DNA from: an uncultured Clostridia bacterium
Lineage (GTDB): Bacteria > Bacillota > Clostridia > Christensenellales > CAG-138
Direction of reading: 5' to 3'
Assembly (NCBI GenBank): GCA_937913075.1
Contig: CALEPU010000234.1
Location: 1-15,572, forward strand
DNA length: 15,572 bases
A program made the position numbers and the translations under genes. Shown piece by piece: positions 14,344 through 15,572 of this stretch; position 1 is the first letter of the stretch; each line of letters starts with the position of its first letter. The notes beneath the pieces were generated by a model that did no database searches, was not told the origin of the DNA, and saw nothing but the letters and a program-made list of their open reading frames with translations.

Positions 14344-15545
14344 TTAACGGGCAGCCGGCTTGAACGCCGCCATGATCCTTTCCGCCGCACGTATTCCGTC
14401 AACGCCCGCGCTGACGATGCCTCCTGCATAGCCCGCTCCCTCTCCGACGGGATAGAAGCCTTTAAGCCTTGTTGCCTCGCCGTTTTCGTCGCGCACTATG
14501 CGCACCGGCGAGCTCGTACGGCTCTCGACAGCGGTGAGCACCGCGTCGCCCATATCAAAGCCCTTTATCATACGTGAGAAGGCTGTAATTCCGTCCTCGA
14601 CGCCGCGCTTTATCACGGGAGGCAGACACTTTTTAAGCTCCCTCGGTACGGCCTGCGGACGATAAGTGGGGATGACTGCGCCGAAGGGCTGCGGAGCGTC
14701 GCCCGACATAAAATCAGCCACGCGCTGAGCGGGAGCGGAGTAATCGCCGCCGCCGAGGCGGAAAGCCGCCCTTTCTAACTTCTGCTGGAACTCGACTCCG
14801 CAGAAGGGGGCGCCGCCGAGGTCGGAGGGGTTGACCTGTACTATTATGCCCGAATTGGCATTTTGACCCGCACGGGCGGCATAGCTCATGCCGTTTGTTA
14901 CCACCTCTCCCGAGGCGGACGAGGAAGCGACCACGAAGCCGCCGGGGCACATACAGAAGGTGTAAACTCCCCTGCTGCCGGACTTTGCCGTCATGCGGTA
15001 CTCCGCCGCGCCGAGGCGGGGATGCCCTGCTAATTTACCGAACTGGCTCCTGTCGATGAAGCTCTGCGGATGCTCTATCCTGACGCCGACCGCAAAGGGC
15101 TTTGCGATTATCTCGATCCCTCTGTCGAAGAGCATACGGAAGGTATCCCTTGCAGCCTGCCCTATCGCCAGCACCACCGCGCAGCAGTCTATCCGCTCGT
15201 CGCCGTTGACGATAATGCCGGCGACTCTTCCGTCTTTTTCTATGATATCGGTGAGAGTACAGCCAAAGCGGACGACGCCGCCCTTTGCCTCGATATCGGC
15301 TCTGATGCTGCGGACCACCTTACGCAGTACGTCTGTGCCGACGTGGGGCTTTGCCTCGTAGGTTATCTGCTCCGGCGCGCCGAACGCCGCAAGCTTATCG
15401 ACCACGGTCTGCGCCCTTGCGTCCTTGATCCTTGTTGTAAGCTTTCCGTCGGAGAAGGTGCCTGCGCCGCCCTCGCCGAACATTATGTTGCTGTTTTCAT
15501 TCAAAGCGCCGCCGCCCCAAAAGGTTTCAACGTCGGCACGGCGCT
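14344..15545 (-). CDS. FAD-dependent oxidoreductase (COG2509-type), N-terminus missing
   Basis: The frame is open from the TAA at 14344-14346 to the adapter junction near 15545, about 400 codons. The N-terminal Rossmann FAD motif is missing, because members are usually above 500 residues. The TTG at 15502-15504 is not the start. In-frame residues RADVETFWGGGA precede LNENSNIMFGEGGAGTFSDGKLTTRIKD, which matches the family's internal region. Further motifs: KPHVGTDVL, VLAIGQAARDTFRML, FAVGVRIEHPQSFID, AEYRM, GVYTFCMCPGGFVVASSSASGEVVTNGMSYAAR, ESRTSSPVRI and the FAD-closing GFYPVGEGAGYAGGIVSAGVDGIRAAE. This is the uncharacterised flavin dehydrogenase group annotated as NAD(P)/FAD-dependent oxidoreductase. 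Substrate unknown. It is the first visible gene of the long minus-strand run. Confidence 0.88.
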
Positions 15546-15572
15546 AGATCGGAAGAGCGTCGTGTAGGGAAA
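15546..15572. other. Illumina sequencing-adapter remnant (not genomic)
   Basis: From 15546 the bases read AGATCGGAAGAGC and continue with CGTCGTGTAGGGAAA to the end. This matches the TruSeq read-through adapter for all 27 bases. It replaces the expected oxidoreductase codons and creates an artificial TAG on the minus strand at 15544-15546. It should be trimmed. Confidence 0.97.

Noticed and set aside
1..15572. CRISPR arrays, tRNA or rRNA genes, prophage or defence genes
   Set aside because: No regularly spaced repeats, tRNA cloverleaf or rRNA-like segments, and no phage or toxin-antitoxin gene families were seen. Nearly all the sequence is accounted for by the genes listed.

Overview
The window looks like gut-type Clostridia (Bacillota) DNA assembled from metagenomic or draft short reads. 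The evidence is good Shine-Dalgarno sites, an RNase J, a YlbF-family protein, a YdiF/Uup-like ABC-F protein and a clustered glycolytic operon. The right-hand end is not biological: the last 27 bases match an Illumina TruSeq adapter. No species can be named from the sequence.

Layout. Bases 1-162 are the 3' end of metK on the + strand. A short spacer with a hairpin leads into an IS30-family insertion sequence (about 240-1307, transposase 348-1295, +). From 1405 to the right edge every gene is on the minus strand. In transcription order, right to left, they are: a 5'-truncated COG2509-type FAD oxidoreductase, a MinD/ParA-like P-loop ATPase, a SLOG/YpsA-like protein, an ABC-F ATPase, RNase J, a YlbF-family protein, the MltG transglycosylase, a U32 'peptidase' (TrhP-like), a pgk-tpiA fusion, gpmI and eno. 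A strong intrinsic terminator follows eno. The glycolytic block runs 1,3-bisphosphoglycerate to 3-phosphoglycerate to 2-phosphoglycerate to PEP, plus triose isomerisation. Upstream lie mRNA-decay, wall-synthesis and tRNA-modification or translation genes.

Three points need most attention. (1) pgk runs straight into tpiA in one frame with no linker, as in the known PGK-TIM fusion of Thermotoga, but an in-frame TAG at 5056-5058 cuts the TIM domain after 33 residues. The frame is open on both sides. (2) Codon choice changes abruptly inside gpmI (about 3290-3340) and inside eno (about 2030-2090). This bounds a tract of about 1.25 kb that appears to come from another lineage, either by recombination or by chimeric assembly. 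(3) The adapter at the end shows imperfect read trimming, so (1) and (2) should be checked against reads before being treated as biology. I found no convincing new defence or biosynthetic system. The least understood genes are the P-loop/SLOG/FAD-oxidoreductase trio at the right end.
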